Source: Brevundimonas nasdae
GTDB lineage: Bacteria > Pseudomonadota > Alphaproteobacteria > Caulobacterales > Caulobacteraceae
DNA length: 64,000 nt
Direction: 5' to 3'
Assembly (NCBI RefSeq): GCF_016654005.1
Contig: NZ_JAEPWN010000002.1
Span: 124,001 to 188,000, forward strand
Shown: one piece after another, positions 45,770 through 56,837 of the stretch
Layout: every line of letters begins with the position of its first letter
How positions within the stretch are numbered: position 1 is the first letter of the stretch
Position numbers and translations under genes: made by a program
Notes under the pieces: model-generated
What the model saw: only the letters and a program-made list of their open reading frames with translations
Database searches by the model: none
Told to the model about the DNA's origin: nothing

Positions 45770-47283
45770 CCGCAGAAGACGCAGACCGCTCCGATTTCGA
45801 AACCTTCGCCGCCGGTCTATCGATCGGTCGGCCGCAGGTGGTGGTTCGACGGATCATCGACGACCTGGAAACCCCGGTTTCAGCCTATCTGAAGCTGGGG
45901 CGCGACCGCCCTTACGCCTGTCTGCTCGAGTCGGTCGAAGGCGGGGCGGTGAAGGGTCGTTATTCGATCCTGACGCTGGACCCGGATGTCGTCTGGCGCT
46001 GCCGTGGCGATCAGGCCGAGCTGGCGCGCGGCGGCGACATCGCCAATGGCAGGTTCATCGCCGAAGCCGAACCCACGCTGAAATCGCTTCGCGCCCTGAT
46101 CGCTGCGTCCAAGTTCGACCTGCCCGCCGACCTGCCCCCGATGGCCGCCGGTCTGTTCGGCGTGTTCGGCTATGACATGGTGCGTCTGCTGGAGCCTCTG
46201 GGCGCACCCAATGCCGATCCGCTGGACCTGCCCGACGCGGTGCTGACGCGCCCGTCTCTGGTGGCGATCTTCGATTCGGTTCGCCATGAGATCGTGTTAG
46301 TCTCGGCCGCCTATCCTGACGCCGGCGTGTCGGCGCAATCGGCGTTCGATTCAGCCCTGTTGCGCCTGGACGCCTTCGAGAACGCCCTGCGTGAGCCTCT
46401 GCCCGTCCGCGCGGCGCCGCAGCCTGCACCGGCCACAGTGTTCCAATCACCCGTCGATGGCGAAGGTTTCGCCGAGATGGTGGCGCGCGCCAAGGACTAC
46501 ATCAGTGCAGGCGACATCTTCCAGGTCGTGCTGAGCCACCGTTTCTCGGCGCCCTGGTCGGATGATCCGTTCGCCTTCTATCGGTCCCTGCGACGCCAGA
46601 ACCCCTCGCCCTATCTGTTCTATCTGAACTTCGAAGGCTTCCAGCTGGCCGGGTCCAGCCCGGAGATTCTGGTTCGCTTGAAGGATGGCGAAGTCACTAT
46701 CCGCCCGCTGGCCGGAACCCGCGCCCGCGGCGCCACGCCAGAGGCGGATAAGGCGCTGGAAGCCGAACTTCTGGCCGATCCGAAGGAACTGTCCGAGCAT
46801 CTGATGCTGCTGGACCTGGGCCGCAATGATGTGGGCCGCGTCGCAGCCCCGGGCACTGTCGAGGTCACGGAAAGCTTCGTCGTCGAACGCTACAGCCAGG
46901 TCATGCACATCGTCTCCAACGTGCGCGGCAAGGCCGATCCAAAACTGGATGCGGTCGACACGCTTCTGGCCGCCCTGCCCGCCGGCACCCTGTCCGGCGC
47001 GCCCAAGGTCCGAGCGATGGAAGTCATCGACGAACTGGAAAGCGAAAAACGCGGCGTCGGATACGGCGGCGGCGTGGGCTATATCTCGGCCGGCGGTGAA
47101 GCGGATATCTGCATCACCCTGCGCACCGCCCTATTCGCGGACAACCGAATCTTTGTGCAGGCGGGCGCGGGCGTCGTGGCGGACAGCGATCCCGCCGCCG
47201 AATACGCCGAAACCCAGCACAAGGCGCGTGCGCCCATGCGGGCGGCTGACGACGCCTGGCGCTTCCGCACCGGCAATCGCTAA
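45766..47283 (+). CDS. trpE: Anthranilate synthase component I
   Basis: TrpE makes anthranilate from chorismate, with ammonia from TrpG. The 505-residue protein has the N-terminal feedback region with the LLESVEGGAVKGRYSIL type sequence and the chorismate-binding core: PSPYLFYLNFEGFQLAGSSPEILV, PLAGTRARG, LLDLGRNDVGRV, FPAGTLSGAPK-like LPAGTLSGAPKVRAMEVIDELE and the C-terminal GAGVVADSDPAAEYAE. It overlaps ppiD by 4 bases upstream, and its stop overlaps the convergent 74-residue membrane gene. There is no tryptophan-rich leader upstream. Confidence 0.97.
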   Translation: MTAEDADRSDFETFAAGLSIGRPQVVVRRIIDDLETPVSAYLKLGRDRPYACLLESVEGGAVKGRYSILTLDPDVVWRCRGDQAELARGGDIANGRFIAEAEPTLKSLRALIAASKFDLPADLPPMAAGLFGVFGYDMVRLLEPLGAPNADPLDLPDAVLTRPSLVAIFDSVRHEIVLVSAAYPDAGVSAQSAFDSALLRLDAFENALREPLPVRAAPQPAPATVFQSPVDGEGFAEMVARAKDYISAGDIFQVVLSHRFSAPWSDDPFAFYRSLRRQNPSPYLFYLNFEGFQLAGSSPEILVRLKDGEVTIRPLAGTRARGATPEADKALEAELLADPKELSEHLMLLDLGRNDVGRVAAPGTVEVTESFVVERYSQVMHIVSNVRGKADPKLDAVDTLLAALPAGTLSGAPKVRAMEVIDELESEKRGVGYGGGVGYISAGGEADICITLRTALFADNRIFVQAGAGVVADSDPAAEYAETQHKARAPMRAADDAWRFRTGNR

Positions 47284-47504
47284 CGGGTGTAGCTGGCGTT
47301 CGGGTTATCGATCTGGACGCCAGGCCCTAGGACGACGACCCCCGCCATCACGACCGCAGCCGTTGCGGCGAATGCGGCTGCGCTCAGCGCCGCCAGCGCG
47401 CTGGGCTTCGGCTCGTCCACGACCAGCCGGTCCCTGGCGGCCGCGATCTTGTCGGCGATGTCTTTTTCAGCAGTCAGTTTCACGCCCCCATCAGACGCCG
47501 CCAT
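47280..47504 (-). CDS. Small single-helix membrane protein, unknown
   Basis: The 74-residue frame has an acidic/basic N-terminal third (AEKDIADKIAAARDRLVVDEP), then an alanine/valine-rich membrane helix (ALSAAAFAATAAVVMAGVVVLG) and a short outside tail. It lies antisense between trpE and trpG, overlapping the trpE stop by 4 bases and diverging from trpG across 67 bases. Codon use is similar to neighbours. The layout splits the trp genes. I do not recognise a family; it may resemble small anti-sigma-like or periplasmic-sensor proteins, but that is speculation. Confidence 0.65.
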   Translation of the reverse strand: MAASDGGVKLTAEKDIADKIAAARDRLVVDEPKPSALAALSAAAFAATAAVVMAGVVVLGPGVQIDNPNASYTR

Positions 47505-47571
47505 CGGTTAAGATGCGCTTTAACGCGACGCATGCTTGGCGAGACGGCCTGTCACGCCTAGAAGCCAAGTC

Positions 47572-48162
47572 ATGATCCTCGTCGTCGATAACTACGACAG
47601 CTTCACCTACAATCTCGTCCACTACCTCGCGGAGTTGGGCGCGCCGACGCATGTGGTGCGCAATGACGACTTGACGGTGGATGAGGCGTGGGCGCTGAAC
47701 CCCGCCGCCGTGCTGCTGTCGCCCGGTCCCTGCGCACCTGATCAGGCCGGCATCTGCCTGTCGCTGATCCAGACGGCGCCTGCATCCATGCCTATTCTGG
47801 GCGTCTGCCTGGGCCATCAGGCCATCGGTCAGGCGTTCGGCGGAGACGTGATCCGCGCCAAGACCCTGATGCACGGCAAGACCTCGCCGATCCTGCACGA
47901 GGGGAAAAGCGTCTTTGCGGGTCTGCCTTCGCCGTTCACGGCGACGCGATATCACTCGTTGGCCGTCAAGCGCGAGACCCTGCCGGACGATCTGGAAGTC
48001 ACGGCCTGGACGGCGGATGGAGAGATCATGGGCCTGCAGCACCGCACCCGCCCGATCCACGGCGTCCAATTCCACCCGGAATCCATCGCCACCGAACACG
48101 GCCACGACATGCTGGCCAACTTCCTTGAGATCGCCGGCGTCAAGCGCCTCGCGGCCGCCTGA
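47572..48162 (+). CDS. trpG: Anthranilate synthase component II (glutamine amidotransferase)
   Basis: TrpG supplies ammonia to TrpE. The 196-residue class I amidotransferase starts [19 protein letters not shown], has the nucleophile cysteine in [16 protein letters not shown], and the His-Glu pair in [23 protein letters not shown] chose ATG at 47572 on the family N-terminus. A 20-codon frame (47513-47575) containing one Trp codon ends in a 4-base ATGA overlap with this start and could couple translation. trpD follows after 2 bases. Confidence 0.96.
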   Translation: MILVVDNYDSFTYNLVHYLAELGAPTHVVRNDDLTVDEAWALNPAAVLLSPGPCAPDQAGICLSLIQTAPASMPILGVCLGHQAIGQAFGGDVIRAKTLMHGKTSPILHEGKSVFAGLPSPFTATRYHSLAVKRETLPDDLEVTAWTADGEIMGLQHRTRPIHGVQFHPESIATEHGHDMLANFLEIAGVKRLAAA

Positions 48163-48164
48163 TC

Positions 48165-49202
48165 ATGGCGGACGGTTTCAAGCCGCTGCTGGCGCAGCTG
48201 GTCGATGGGCAGCCGCTGACGTCAGAACAGGCGCACGACTTCTTCGCCGCCTGCCTGCGCGGCGAACCGACCCCCGCTCAGGTCGCCGCCGCTCTCACAG
48301 CCCTGCGGATGCGCGGTGAGACGGTGGATGAAATCGCCGCCTTCGCCCTGGCGATGCGTGAAGCGTCCCTGACGCTCGATCACCCCTATGAGGTCATCGA
48401 CACCTGCGGCACAGGCGGCGACGGCCAGCACACCTTCAACATCTCGACCGCAGCGGCCCTGGTGCTGGCGGGCGCGGGCTTGAAGGTCGCCAAACACGGA
48501 AACCGGGCGATTTCATCAAAGTCCGGCTCATCGGACGTGCTTTCAGTTCTGGGCGTCAACCTGATGGCGCCACAGGCCCGACAGCGTAAGGCGCTGGATG
48601 AGGCAGGCATCTGCTTCCTGTTCGCCCCCGCCTACCACGGTGCGACGCGCCATGTCGGACCTGTGCGCGCCGAGATTGGTTTTCGCACCGTTTTCAATCT
48701 GCTCGGCCCGCTTTCGAACCCAGCATCTGCAAAACGCCAGGTCATGGGCGTCTATGACCCGCGCCTGTTGGAGCCGCTGGCCGAGGTATTGGGTCGACTG
48801 GGCGCCACGCGCGCCTGGACCGTTCATGGCCAAGGTCTGGACGAGTTGGCGACTTCCGGCTCCACCGAGGTGGCGGAATGGAAGAACGGCGTCGTCCGCC
48901 GCTTCCAGGTCACGCCCGAAGACGCAGGCCTGCCCCGCGCTTCGATTGAGGCCATCCGTGGCGGGGACGGCGAAGAAAACGCCGCTGCTCTGCGCGCCCT
49001 GCTGGCGGGCGCGACCGGAGCCTATCGCGACATCGTCCTGCTGAACGCCGCCGCCGCCCTGGTCGTATCCGATCGCGCCGAAACCCTGGCCGAGGGCGCC
49101 GCCATAGCCGCGGCCTCCATTGACGAAGGCCGCGCCGCCGAAGCTCTGCAGCGACTGGCCCAGATCACCTCCACGCCGCTGGACACCGAAGAAACCGCAT
49201 GA
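48165..49202 (+). CDS. trpD: Anthranilate phosphoribosyltransferase
   Basis: TrpD attaches phosphoribose to anthranilate. The 345-residue protein has the glycine-rich PRPP-binding motif [44 protein letters not shown] and later the [29 protein letters not shown] segment. It follows trpG by 2 bases and overlaps trpC by 4 bases, so trpGDC is one operon. Confidence 0.97.
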   Translation: MADGFKPLLAQLVDGQPLTSEQAHDFFAACLRGEPTPAQVAAALTALRMRGETVDEIAAFALAMREASLTLDHPYEVIDTCGTGGDGQHTFNISTAAALVLAGAGLKVAKHGNRAISSKSGSSDVLSVLGVNLMAPQARQRKALDEAGICFLFAPAYHGATRHVGPVRAEIGFRTVFNLLGPLSNPASAKRQVMGVYDPRLLEPLAEVLGRLGATRAWTVHGQGLDELATSGSTEVAEWKNGVVRRFQVTPEDAGLPRASIEAIRGGDGEENAAALRALLAGATGAYRDIVLLNAAAALVVSDRAETLAEGAAIAAASIDEGRAAEALQRLAQITSTPLDTEETA

Positions 49203-49993
49203 CCGACGTTCTGGACCGCATCGCCGCCTATAAGCGCGAGGATGTCGCTGCGCGTAAAACTGTGACATCGCAGACCGCGATTGAGGCCCTGGCGGCGACC
49301 GCCTCTGCGCCTCGCGGCTTCCGGGCAGCGTTGGAGCGTGTGGGTGAGGAGACGGGACGTCCCGCCCTGATCGCTGAAATCAAAAAAGCCAGCCCGTCCA
49401 AGGGCCTGATTCGCCCTGACTTCGATCCGCCCGTATTGGCCCGCGCCTACGAAGCGGGCGGCGCCGCCTGTCTGTCAGTGCTGACCGACGGTCCCAGTTT
49501 CCAGGGCGACGACGCCTATCTGGGGCTGGCCCGCGACGCTACGTCCCTGCCCTGCCTGCGCAAGGACTTCCTGGTCGATCCGTGGCAGGTGGCGGAAAGC
49601 CGGGCGCTGGGCGCGGACTGTATTCTGATCATTCTGGCGATGATTGACGACACCCTGGCGGCGGAGTTGCTGTCAGAGGCGGAACGCTTCGGCATGGACG
49701 CCCTGATCGAGACCCACGACGAGGCGGAAATGGCCCGCGCCTGCGCGCTGGGCGGGGATCTGGTCGGGGTCAACAACCGCTCGCTGCGGACCTTTGAGGT
49801 CGATCTGGAGACGACGGAGCGCCTGTCCATGCTCAGCCCCGTCCGCGCCCTGCTGGTCGCCGAGAGCGGCATCTTCACGCCGGATGACGTGGCCCGCGTC
49901 TCCGCCGCCCACGCCCAGGCCATCCTGGTCGGGGAAAGCCTGATGCGGCAGGCGGATGTCGAGACGGCGACAAGGCAACTGCTGGCCGCCTGA
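49199..49993 (+). CDS. trpC: Indole-3-glycerol-phosphate synthase
   Basis: TrpC closes the indole ring. The 264-residue barrel starts [20 protein letters not shown] and shows [46 protein letters not shown], and [21 protein letters not shown] with the catalytic lysine, glutamate and asparagine of the family. It ends the trpGDC operon. In many alphaproteobacteria moaC and moeA come next before lexA; here they do not. Confidence 0.97.
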   Translation: MTDVLDRIAAYKREDVAARKTVTSQTAIEALAATASAPRGFRAALERVGEETGRPALIAEIKKASPSKGLIRPDFDPPVLARAYEAGGAACLSVLTDGPSFQGDDAYLGLARDATSLPCLRKDFLVDPWQVAESRALGADCILIILAMIDDTLAAELLSEAERFGMDALIETHDEAEMARACALGGDLVGVNNRSLRTFEVDLETTERLSMLSPVRALLVAESGIFTPDDVARVSAAHAQAILVGESLMRQADVETATRQLLAA

Positions 49994-50014
49994 TCGCTGT
50001 TTGTCACGCAGCGC

Positions 50015-50028
50015 TAACGGCGCCGTTA
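50015..50028. other. Perfect 14-base palindrome between trpC and lexA
   Basis: TAACGGCGCCGTTA reads the same on both strands and lies 22 bases after the trpC stop and 3 bases before the lexA -35. It could be the stem of a weak trpC terminator or an operator. Confidence 0.4.
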
Positions 50029-50030
50029 AG

Positions 50031-50059
50031 TTGACATTAGGACGGAACACTTACAGAAC
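50031..50059 (+). promoter_or_regulatory. lexA promoter with first LexA box overlapping it
   Basis: TTGACA at 50031-50036 is a good -35; 17 bases later the putative -10 lies inside GAAC-N7-GAAC (50045-50059), the reverse complement of the alphaproteobacterial SOS box GTTC-N7-GTTC. LexA bound here would block RNA polymerase. A perfect 14-base palindrome TAACGGCGCCGTTA (50015-50028) lies just upstream. Confidence 0.8.
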
Positions 50060-50068
50060 ATCGTCAAT

Positions 50069-50083
50069 GTTCACGGCCCGTTC
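50069..50083 (+). promoter_or_regulatory. Second LexA box (GTTC-N7-GTTC)
   Basis: GTTC at 50069-50072, seven bases, then GTTC at 50080-50083. It is a consensus alphaproteobacterial SOS box 24 bases from the first one, between the promoter and the lexA ATG. Confidence 0.85.
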
Positions 50084-50116
50084 CGATTCGAGGAAGGGGC
50101 GCATGAGGGCCTGGCG

Positions 50117-50818
50117 ATGCTCACGCGTAAGCAGCACGAACTGCTGATGTTCATCCACGAACGGATTCAGGAGACGGGCGTCTCTCCTTCGTTCGACGAG
50201 ATGAAGGAGGCGCTGGATCTGGCGTCCAAATCGGGCATTCACCGACTGATCACGGCGCTGGAGGAACGTGGGTTCATTCGCCGCCTGGCCCACCGCGCCC
50301 GCGCGCTGGAGGTCACCAAACTGCCTGAACAGGCCACCGCCGGCGCGCCGCGTGGACGTGCGGGGTTCAAGCCCGATGTCATCGAGGGCGGCGCCAATAC
50401 GCCTCGCCCCGTCGTTGCCGCCGTCGCCAACGACACCCGCGAACTGCCGCTGCTGGGCAAGATCGCCGCTGGCACACCCATCGCGGCCATCCAACACGAA
50501 CAGGAACGCCTGCCGGTGCCGGAATCCATGCTGGGCAAGGGTGATCACTATCTGCTGGAGATCGAGGGCGACTCGATGATCGAAGCGGGCATCCTGAATG
50601 GCGATCTGGTCGTGATCCGTCGCGGCGACACCGCCAACAACGGCGAGATCGTCGTGGCCCTGGTCGAGGGCGAGGAAGCCACGCTGAAACGCCTGCGCCG
50701 CAAGGGCGCCTCCATCGCGTTGGAACCGGCCAACCGCAACTATGAGACCCGCATCTTCGGCCCGGATCAGGTCGAGGTTCAGGGCAAGCTGGTCGGCCTC
50801 ATGCGGCGTTATCACTGA
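50117..50818 (+). CDS. lexA: SOS repressor LexA
   Basis: LexA represses DNA-damage genes and cuts itself when RecA is active. The 233-residue protein has the helix-turn-helix start [21 protein letters not shown] and [13 protein letters not shown], the cleavage bond A118-G119 in [11 protein letters not shown], and the catalytic pair S153 in GDSMIEAG and K191 in ATLKRL. Its linker of about 50 residues is longer than in E. coli. Two LexA boxes lie upstream, so it controls itself. The 3' end overlaps the comEC 3' end by 20 bases. Confidence 0.97.
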   Translation: MLTRKQHELLMFIHERIQETGVSPSFDEMKEALDLASKSGIHRLITALEERGFIRRLAHRARALEVTKLPEQATAGAPRGRAGFKPDVIEGGANTPRPVVAAVANDTRELPLLGKIAAGTPIAAIQHEQERLPVPESMLGKGDHYLLEIEGDSMIEAGILNGDLVVIRRGDTANNGEIVVALVEGEEATLKRLRRKGASIALEPANRNYETRIFGPDQVEVQGKLVGLMRRYH

Positions 50819-53012
50819 CATCGGGATCAGGTTGACGCGACCAGGGCCGTTCACCTCTCACATCCGACGTCCAGACGGCCCGCCAGCGCGGGCCGTTTTC
50901 ATTTTTCGTACGCCACAGCTCAACAGCGCCGCCGCGCGCGAAGTCAACGCCATCCAGAATCAACCGTCCCTGACAGGACGAAGGCAGATCTGACACCGCA
51001 GCCCGGATGCTGATCACCTCGGCTGACTGACACAGACCCTCCATTTGTTCGACGTTGGGTGCGCGCTTGCCCCACCACAGGGCGACGGGTCCGGCATCCG
51101 GAGTGTTCGGGCGGCAGGAGAAACGATCACAGGACCACCCCTCGATATCCCGTCCGACCATCTCCAGCCCCCGCCGACGCGACCACAGGTCGGCGGCGAA
51201 CTCCCGCACGCCAGGTCTGACGATGATAGCCTCAACGCCACGGTGGATGGCGGCATTGGTTCCTCCATCCCCGATCCACAGATCGGGGACCGGCGCACGC
51301 GGCCAGATCATCACCGCCGCCGCGAACGGCAGTCCCAGCCATCTGAGCCGCCCGCGCCACAGGCAGACGAAGACTATGCCCAGAAAGGCGATGGGCAGGA
51401 CATAATCCGGCGCACTGGGGATCGTCTGCACCGCGCCGGGAAGTCCTGCGGTCCAACTCCCGATCGCCAGCATGATGTCGACGCCCCATCCGGCCACCGC
51501 CAGAAACGGACCGCCCAAGCCGAGCGGTTCCAGCGCCGCCCCCAACGCAAGCGCAGGCATCAGGATGAAATCGGCGACCGGCGACGTGCCCAGATTGGCC
51601 AACAGCCCGTACACAGCCGTGCGGTTGAAATGCTGCATGGCGAACGGTCCCGTCGCCATCCCCGCCACTAGGCTGGCCGCGACCGCCGCGAACAGCCAAC
51701 CGCCGAACCGCTGAACCGCCGCGATGGGCCAGGGCACCGATATCTCCCGCGTCCTTTTGGGCCACGCCTCGACCAGAGCGACCAGGGCCGCCGTCGCCGC
51801 AAACGACATCTGAAAGCCGGGTGTGACGACCGCTTCCGGCTGCACCAGCAGGACAATGAAGGCGGCGACCGCCAACCCATGCATCGTCACCGCCTGTCGG
51901 TTCAGCAGGATGGCCAGAAAGGCGATGGAGGCGGTGACGGCGGCGCGCTCGGCCGGCGCCGGCGCGCCTGACACGACCAAATAGGCGCCCACCGCGATCA
52001 AACCGGCGACGGCGGCGATCTTCTTGCCCGGCGTCCGCAGCGCCAGCCAGGGTACGGCCGCCACCAGCAGCCGCACCGCAAAGAAGACGAAACCGCCCAC
52101 AATGGCCATGTGCAGTCCGGAGACGGACAGGATGTGCGCGAGCCCCGAATCCCGCATGATGTTGATGTCGTCCTGGCTGATCCAGGTTTCATGGCTGGTG
52201 GTCATGGCGGCGGCGATCCCGCCCGTTCTTTGCCCCAGACGCGCGACGATCCTTTCGGACAGGCCATAGCGCGCGCCATTCACCGCCATCTCCAGCCGCA
52301 GCCGCCAGGACGGAGGCGGCAGGTCGATGTGACGCGTCTCGCCAAGGCCGAACGCCACTCCGCCCATGCCCTGAAAGAAGGCGTTTCGTCCAAAATCATA
52401 GGCGCCGGGACTGGCGGGCGCCGGCGGCGGATTGAGGATGGCGAACAGGCGGATCGCCTCTCCAGGCCGGGGCGGTTCGCCGCGCACCGTGGCGCGAAGA
52501 CGCACAGGCGTGTCCTGCGGCGCCACGCCGCGTATCCAGACCGGCGCGATCACGACGCGGGCGCCGCGCTGCCCCGGACTGTCGACATCGACCACCCAGG
52601 CCTCGATAGAGGTCGGTCGGCTCAAGGCAGGCGCAATAGGCGCTGTGACCATGTCCGTGCGCAGCTTGGCCGCCGTGACGCCGCCGCACAGGCAGGCCAG
52701 AATCATCAGGGGCCAGGTGAACCGACGCGACCATCCGCGTCGCCGCGCTGCAAACCATGTCCCAACCGCTGCCCCGCTGAGCAGGATCAAGATCAAAAGC
52801 GCCGGTTCGGCTCGGAGCGAAAAATAGATCCCACTGCCGCACCCAAAGGCGACCGGGCCCCATAGCCGCCAGCGGAGGGCCTGAGCCTCGATTTGGTAGC
52901 GCAACCAAACGCGCAATCGCGCGGCGGGGGTAGGCTTTGCTGCATCGGGGCGTATAAGGGCGTCGCTTACGGACCCTCCCCCAATGACCTCACCTTCCTC
53001 GACAGTTGTCAC
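50799..53012 (-). CDS. comEC: ComEC/Rec2-like DNA uptake channel
   Basis: ComEC forms the inner-membrane channel for single-stranded DNA in transformation. The 737-residue protein has two early membrane segments, an N-terminal beta domain ([16 protein letters not shown]), then the competence core with [23 protein letters not shown] and about eight more membrane helices. The C-terminal 150 residues are soluble and lack recognisable metallo-beta-lactamase histidines. The ATG at 53012 overlaps the divergent gltX start by 29 bases; the next candidates are TTG codons near 52916, which would remove the overlap. Confidence 0.9.
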   Translation of the reverse strand: MTTVEEGEVIGGGSVSDALIRPDAAKPTPAARLRVWLRYQIEAQALRWRLWGPVAFGCGSGIYFSLRAEPALLILILLSGAAVGTWFAARRRGWSRRFTWPLMILACLCGGVTAAKLRTDMVTAPIAPALSRPTSIEAWVVDVDSPGQRGARVVIAPVWIRGVAPQDTPVRLRATVRGEPPRPGEAIRLFAILNPPPAPASPGAYDFGRNAFFQGMGGVAFGLGETRHIDLPPPSWRLRLEMAVNGARYGLSERIVARLGQRTGGIAAAMTTSHETWISQDDINIMRDSGLAHILSVSGLHMAIVGGFVFFAVRLLVAAVPWLALRTPGKKIAAVAGLIAVGAYLVVSGAPAPAERAAVTASIAFLAILLNRQAVTMHGLAVAAFIVLLVQPEAVVTPGFQMSFAATAALVALVEAWPKRTREISVPWPIAAVQRFGGWLFAAVAASLVAGMATGPFAMQHFNRTAVYGLLANLGTSPVADFILMPALALGAALEPLGLGGPFLAVAGWGVDIMLAIGSWTAGLPGAVQTIPSAPDYVLPIAFLGIVFVCLWRGRLRWLGLPFAAAVMIWPRAPVPDLWIGDGGTNAAIHRGVEAIIVRPGVREFAADLWSRRRGLEMVGRDIEGWSCDRFSCRPNTPDAGPVALWWGKRAPNVEQMEGLCQSAEVISIRAAVSDLPSSCQGRLILDGVDFARGGAVELWRTKNENGPRWRAVWTSDVRGERPWSRQPDPDVSDNAA

Positions 53013-54399
53013 CCGCTTCGCCCCCTCGCCGACAGGCTATCTCCATATTGGCGGTGCGAGAACAGCATTATTCAACTGGTTGTACGCCAAGAGACACGCT
53101 GGACGTTTCCTGATCCGTATCGAGGATACGGACCGTGAACGGTCCACCGACGAAGCGGTGAAGGCGATCTTCGACGGGCTGAGCTGGCTGGAGCTGTTCG
53201 CCGACGAAGAACCGGTGTTCCAGTTCAGGCGCGCTGATCGGCATCGCGAGGTGGTCAACGCCTTGCTGGAAACCGGCCACGCCTATCGGGACTTCACCTC
53301 CGCTGAAGAAACCGGACGACTGCGTGACGAAGCCAAGGCCGAGAAACGGACCTTCGAATCGCCTTGGCGCGACCGCGAACCGACCGTCGACGATCTGGCC
53401 CTGCCCCACGTCGTGCGTTTCCGCAGGCCGCAGGCCGCGACGGTCACCGTGAATGACGAAGTCCAGGGCGCAGTCAGCTGGTCGACGAACGACCTCGACG
53501 ATCTGGTTCTGCTGCGCTCCGATGGTGCGCCGACCTATAATCTGGCTGTTGTCGTCGATGACCACGACATGGGCGTGACCCACGTCATTCGCGGCGATGA
53601 CCACCTGAACAACGCCGCCCGTCAGAGCCTGATCTATGATGCGCTGGGCTGGACCCGGCCCAGCTTCGCCCATATCCCGCTGATTCACGGCCCGGACGGC
53701 GCCAAGCTGTCCAAGCGTCACGGCGCTCAGGCGGTGCACGAATACGCCGAGATGGGCTACCTGCCTGAGGCCATGCGCAACTATCTGGCGCGCCTGGGCT
53801 GGGCGCACGGCGACGACGAGCTGTTCAGCGACGCCCAGGCTGTCGAATGGTTCGGTTTCGACGGCATCGGCAAGGCGCCGGCCCGCCTGGACTTCGACAA
53901 GCTGGCCCATGTCAACGCGCACTGGCTGCGCCTGGCCGATGACGAACGACTGGCCAAGCTGGCTCTGGACGCCCACCTTCAGCGCGGGCGTGAAATCGCC
54001 GAGGACGACGAAGCCAAGCTGCAACGCGCCATGCCATTGGTGAAGGACCGCGCCAAAACGACGCTGGAATTGGCCGAGCAGACGGAATTCGTTCTCAAGG
54101 CCCGCCCTCTGGCGCTGGACGACAAGGCGCGCGGCATGTTGGCGGGCGAGACGCTGGAGCGTCTGGGCCGCCTGCGCGACCGTCTGGCGCTGTTCCAGTC
54201 GTGGGATGTTTTCGCACTGGAAGCCGAACTCAAAAGCTTCGCCGAATCCGAAAATGTCGGCTTCGGAAAGATCGGGCCGCCCATGCGCGCGGCTCTTACC
54301 GCAGGGGCAACTTCGCCTGATATCGCAAGAACTTTATCCGCTCTTGGCCGCGACGAAAGTCTCGGGCGCTTGGATGATGCGCTGCAACAGACTAAGTGA
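52984..54399 (+). CDS. gltX: Glutamyl-tRNA synthetase
   Basis: GltX charges tRNA with glutamate. The 471-residue class I synthetase has the HIGH-like H21-I-G-G motif in APSPTGYLHIGGARTALFNW, the KMSKS-like KLSKRHG beginning at K241, and NLDDLVLLRSDGAPTYNLAVVVDDHDMGVTHVIRGDDHL-type substrate elements. A genome often has a second copy; this is the one found next to gltA. The ATG at 52984 is supported by the family N-terminus despite the overlap with comEC. Confidence 0.96.
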   Translation: MTSPSSTVVTRFAPSPTGYLHIGGARTALFNWLYAKRHAGRFLIRIEDTDRERSTDEAVKAIFDGLSWLELFADEEPVFQFRRADRHREVVNALLETGHAYRDFTSAEETGRLRDEAKAEKRTFESPWRDREPTVDDLALPHVVRFRRPQAATVTVNDEVQGAVSWSTNDLDDLVLLRSDGAPTYNLAVVVDDHDMGVTHVIRGDDHLNNAARQSLIYDALGWTRPSFAHIPLIHGPDGAKLSKRHGAQAVHEYAEMGYLPEAMRNYLARLGWAHGDDELFSDAQAVEWFGFDGIGKAPARLDFDKLAHVNAHWLRLADDERLAKLALDAHLQRGREIAEDDEAKLQRAMPLVKDRAKTTLELAEQTEFVLKARPLALDDKARGMLAGETLERLGRLRDRLALFQSWDVFALEAELKSFAESENVGFGKIGPPMRAALTAGATSPDIARTLSALGRDESLGRLDDALQQTK

Positions 54400-54462
54400 C
54401 ACCCACAAACCAAAGCGCCCGACGCCTCCCCGCGCCTGGACGTATGATGCAAAGGGGCATTC

Positions 54463-55764
<1,302 letters not shown>

Positions 55765-55788
55765 TCGACCCATCATGGTCAGAAATGC

Positions 55789-55819
55789 AAAACGCCGGGG
55801 CAGTCGCCCCGGCGTTTTT
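55789..55819. terminator. Bidirectional intrinsic terminator after gltA
   Basis: AACGCCGGGG (55791-55800) and CCCCGGCGTT (55807-55816) form a perfect stem around CAGTCG, with AAAA before it and TTTT after it, so it works for gltA on the plus strand and for the convergent FUSC gene on the minus strand. Confidence 0.93.
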
Positions 55820-55842
55820 CTATGCTCATCATGCAGCGCGGG

Positions 55843-56835
55843 TCAGACCAGCCGCAAATCCTTGAACCGCTCTGCCAGGTCATCCAGATCGCGGTGCATA
55901 TGCGCCAGTCCGATGGCCGCTGCGCCCAGAACCATGTCATCGCCCTCGACCGCGACCGACAGAGCCAGGGTCGCGTCCAACGGTCCCATCGGATCGGTCG
56001 CTTTGCCGACCGATAAGGCCTCCAACCTTTCAACCGCGCGATTTGCGTCCCTCGACCAGGGGCCCAGACGCCCCGACGCTCCATCGGCCTGGAAGCCGCG
56101 CCCCAGGATCACGATGTCGCTTCGAACCCGCCAGAAAGCCCGCGCCAGAGCCGCACGGTCGGCCGTCTCGCGTTGTGGTCCAGGCAGGTCGATGACATTC
56201 TTGGCCGCCGTATCCAGCTTATCCAAGCGCCGCTTCAGATCGGCGTGACGCTTGCGGATTTCGACCCGGTCGCGATCATCTGCTTTGAGCACCAGCGCCA
56301 GAAGCGCAGCCGCCTCTCCTGCTGCGTCGCGCGCCTGAAGACGGAAATGCTGCCGCGCATGTCTGGGAAACAGCGCCAGAATGGACACCACGCCGACGCC
56401 GCTGCCGACCAGAATCTCCATGACGCGATCCAGCGCCAGCGAGGCCGGGCCGTCGACGCCGCTGCCGCCTGCGATCACGATGGCTGCGGTCACAGGTGCG
56501 ATTTTCAGCCAGGGTCGTCCTGCGCCCAAAAAGGCCAAGGCCGCCGTTGATACGGCTATGGCGCCGGCCAACCCCTCCATGCCTGCCGGCCGGACAAAGG
56601 CCACTGCCGCGCCGACAAAGGCGCCGGTTACAGTGCCCAGCGCCCTGTCACGCGCGACAGTCAGCACGCCGCCGCCGATGCTGGCCTGGATGACGACGAT
56701 GGTTGAGATCACGCTCCAGTACGGATGCGGCAACTGCAGAAACGTCGCCAGATAGAGGGAGACTGTCGCGCCGACCGCCATCTGCAGGGCCGCGCGGACC
56801 TCGGAAGCATGACGGGGACTGAGCAGCCGCGCCAT
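55843..56835 (-). CDS. FUSC-family inner-membrane protein
   Basis: The 330-residue protein has six hydrophobic segments in the first 160 residues (for example HPYWSVISTIVVIQASIGGGVLTVARDRALGTVTGAFVGA) and a soluble helical C-terminal half. The YWSVISTIVV and RALGTVTG pattern is the fusaric acid resistance/aromatic efflux (FUSC) family. The C-terminal part begins after a poorly conserved loop of RHARQHFRLQARDAAGEA. It follows lpxB by 2 bases, so it may be the last gene of the lipid A operon. Substrate unknown. Confidence 0.87.
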   Translation of the reverse strand: MARLLSPRHASEVRAALQMAVGATVSLYLATFLQLPHPYWSVISTIVVIQASIGGGVLTVARDRALGTVTGAFVGAAVAFVRPAGMEGLAGAIAVSTAALAFLGAGRPWLKIAPVTAAIVIAGGSGVDGPASLALDRVMEILVGSGVGVVSILALFPRHARQHFRLQARDAAGEAAALLALVLKADDRDRVEIRKRHADLKRRLDKLDTAAKNVIDLPGPQRETADRAALARAFWRVRSDIVILGRGFQADGASGRLGPWSRDANRAVERLEALSVGKATDPMGPLDATLALSVAVEGDDMVLGAAAIGLAHMHRDLDDLAERFKDLRLV

Positions 56836-56837
56836 CG

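Noticed and set aside
47508..47523. Possible CtrA site TTAA-N-TTAA between the 74-residue gene and trpG
   Set aside because: The spacing is eight bases instead of seven; with seven the second half reads TTTA.
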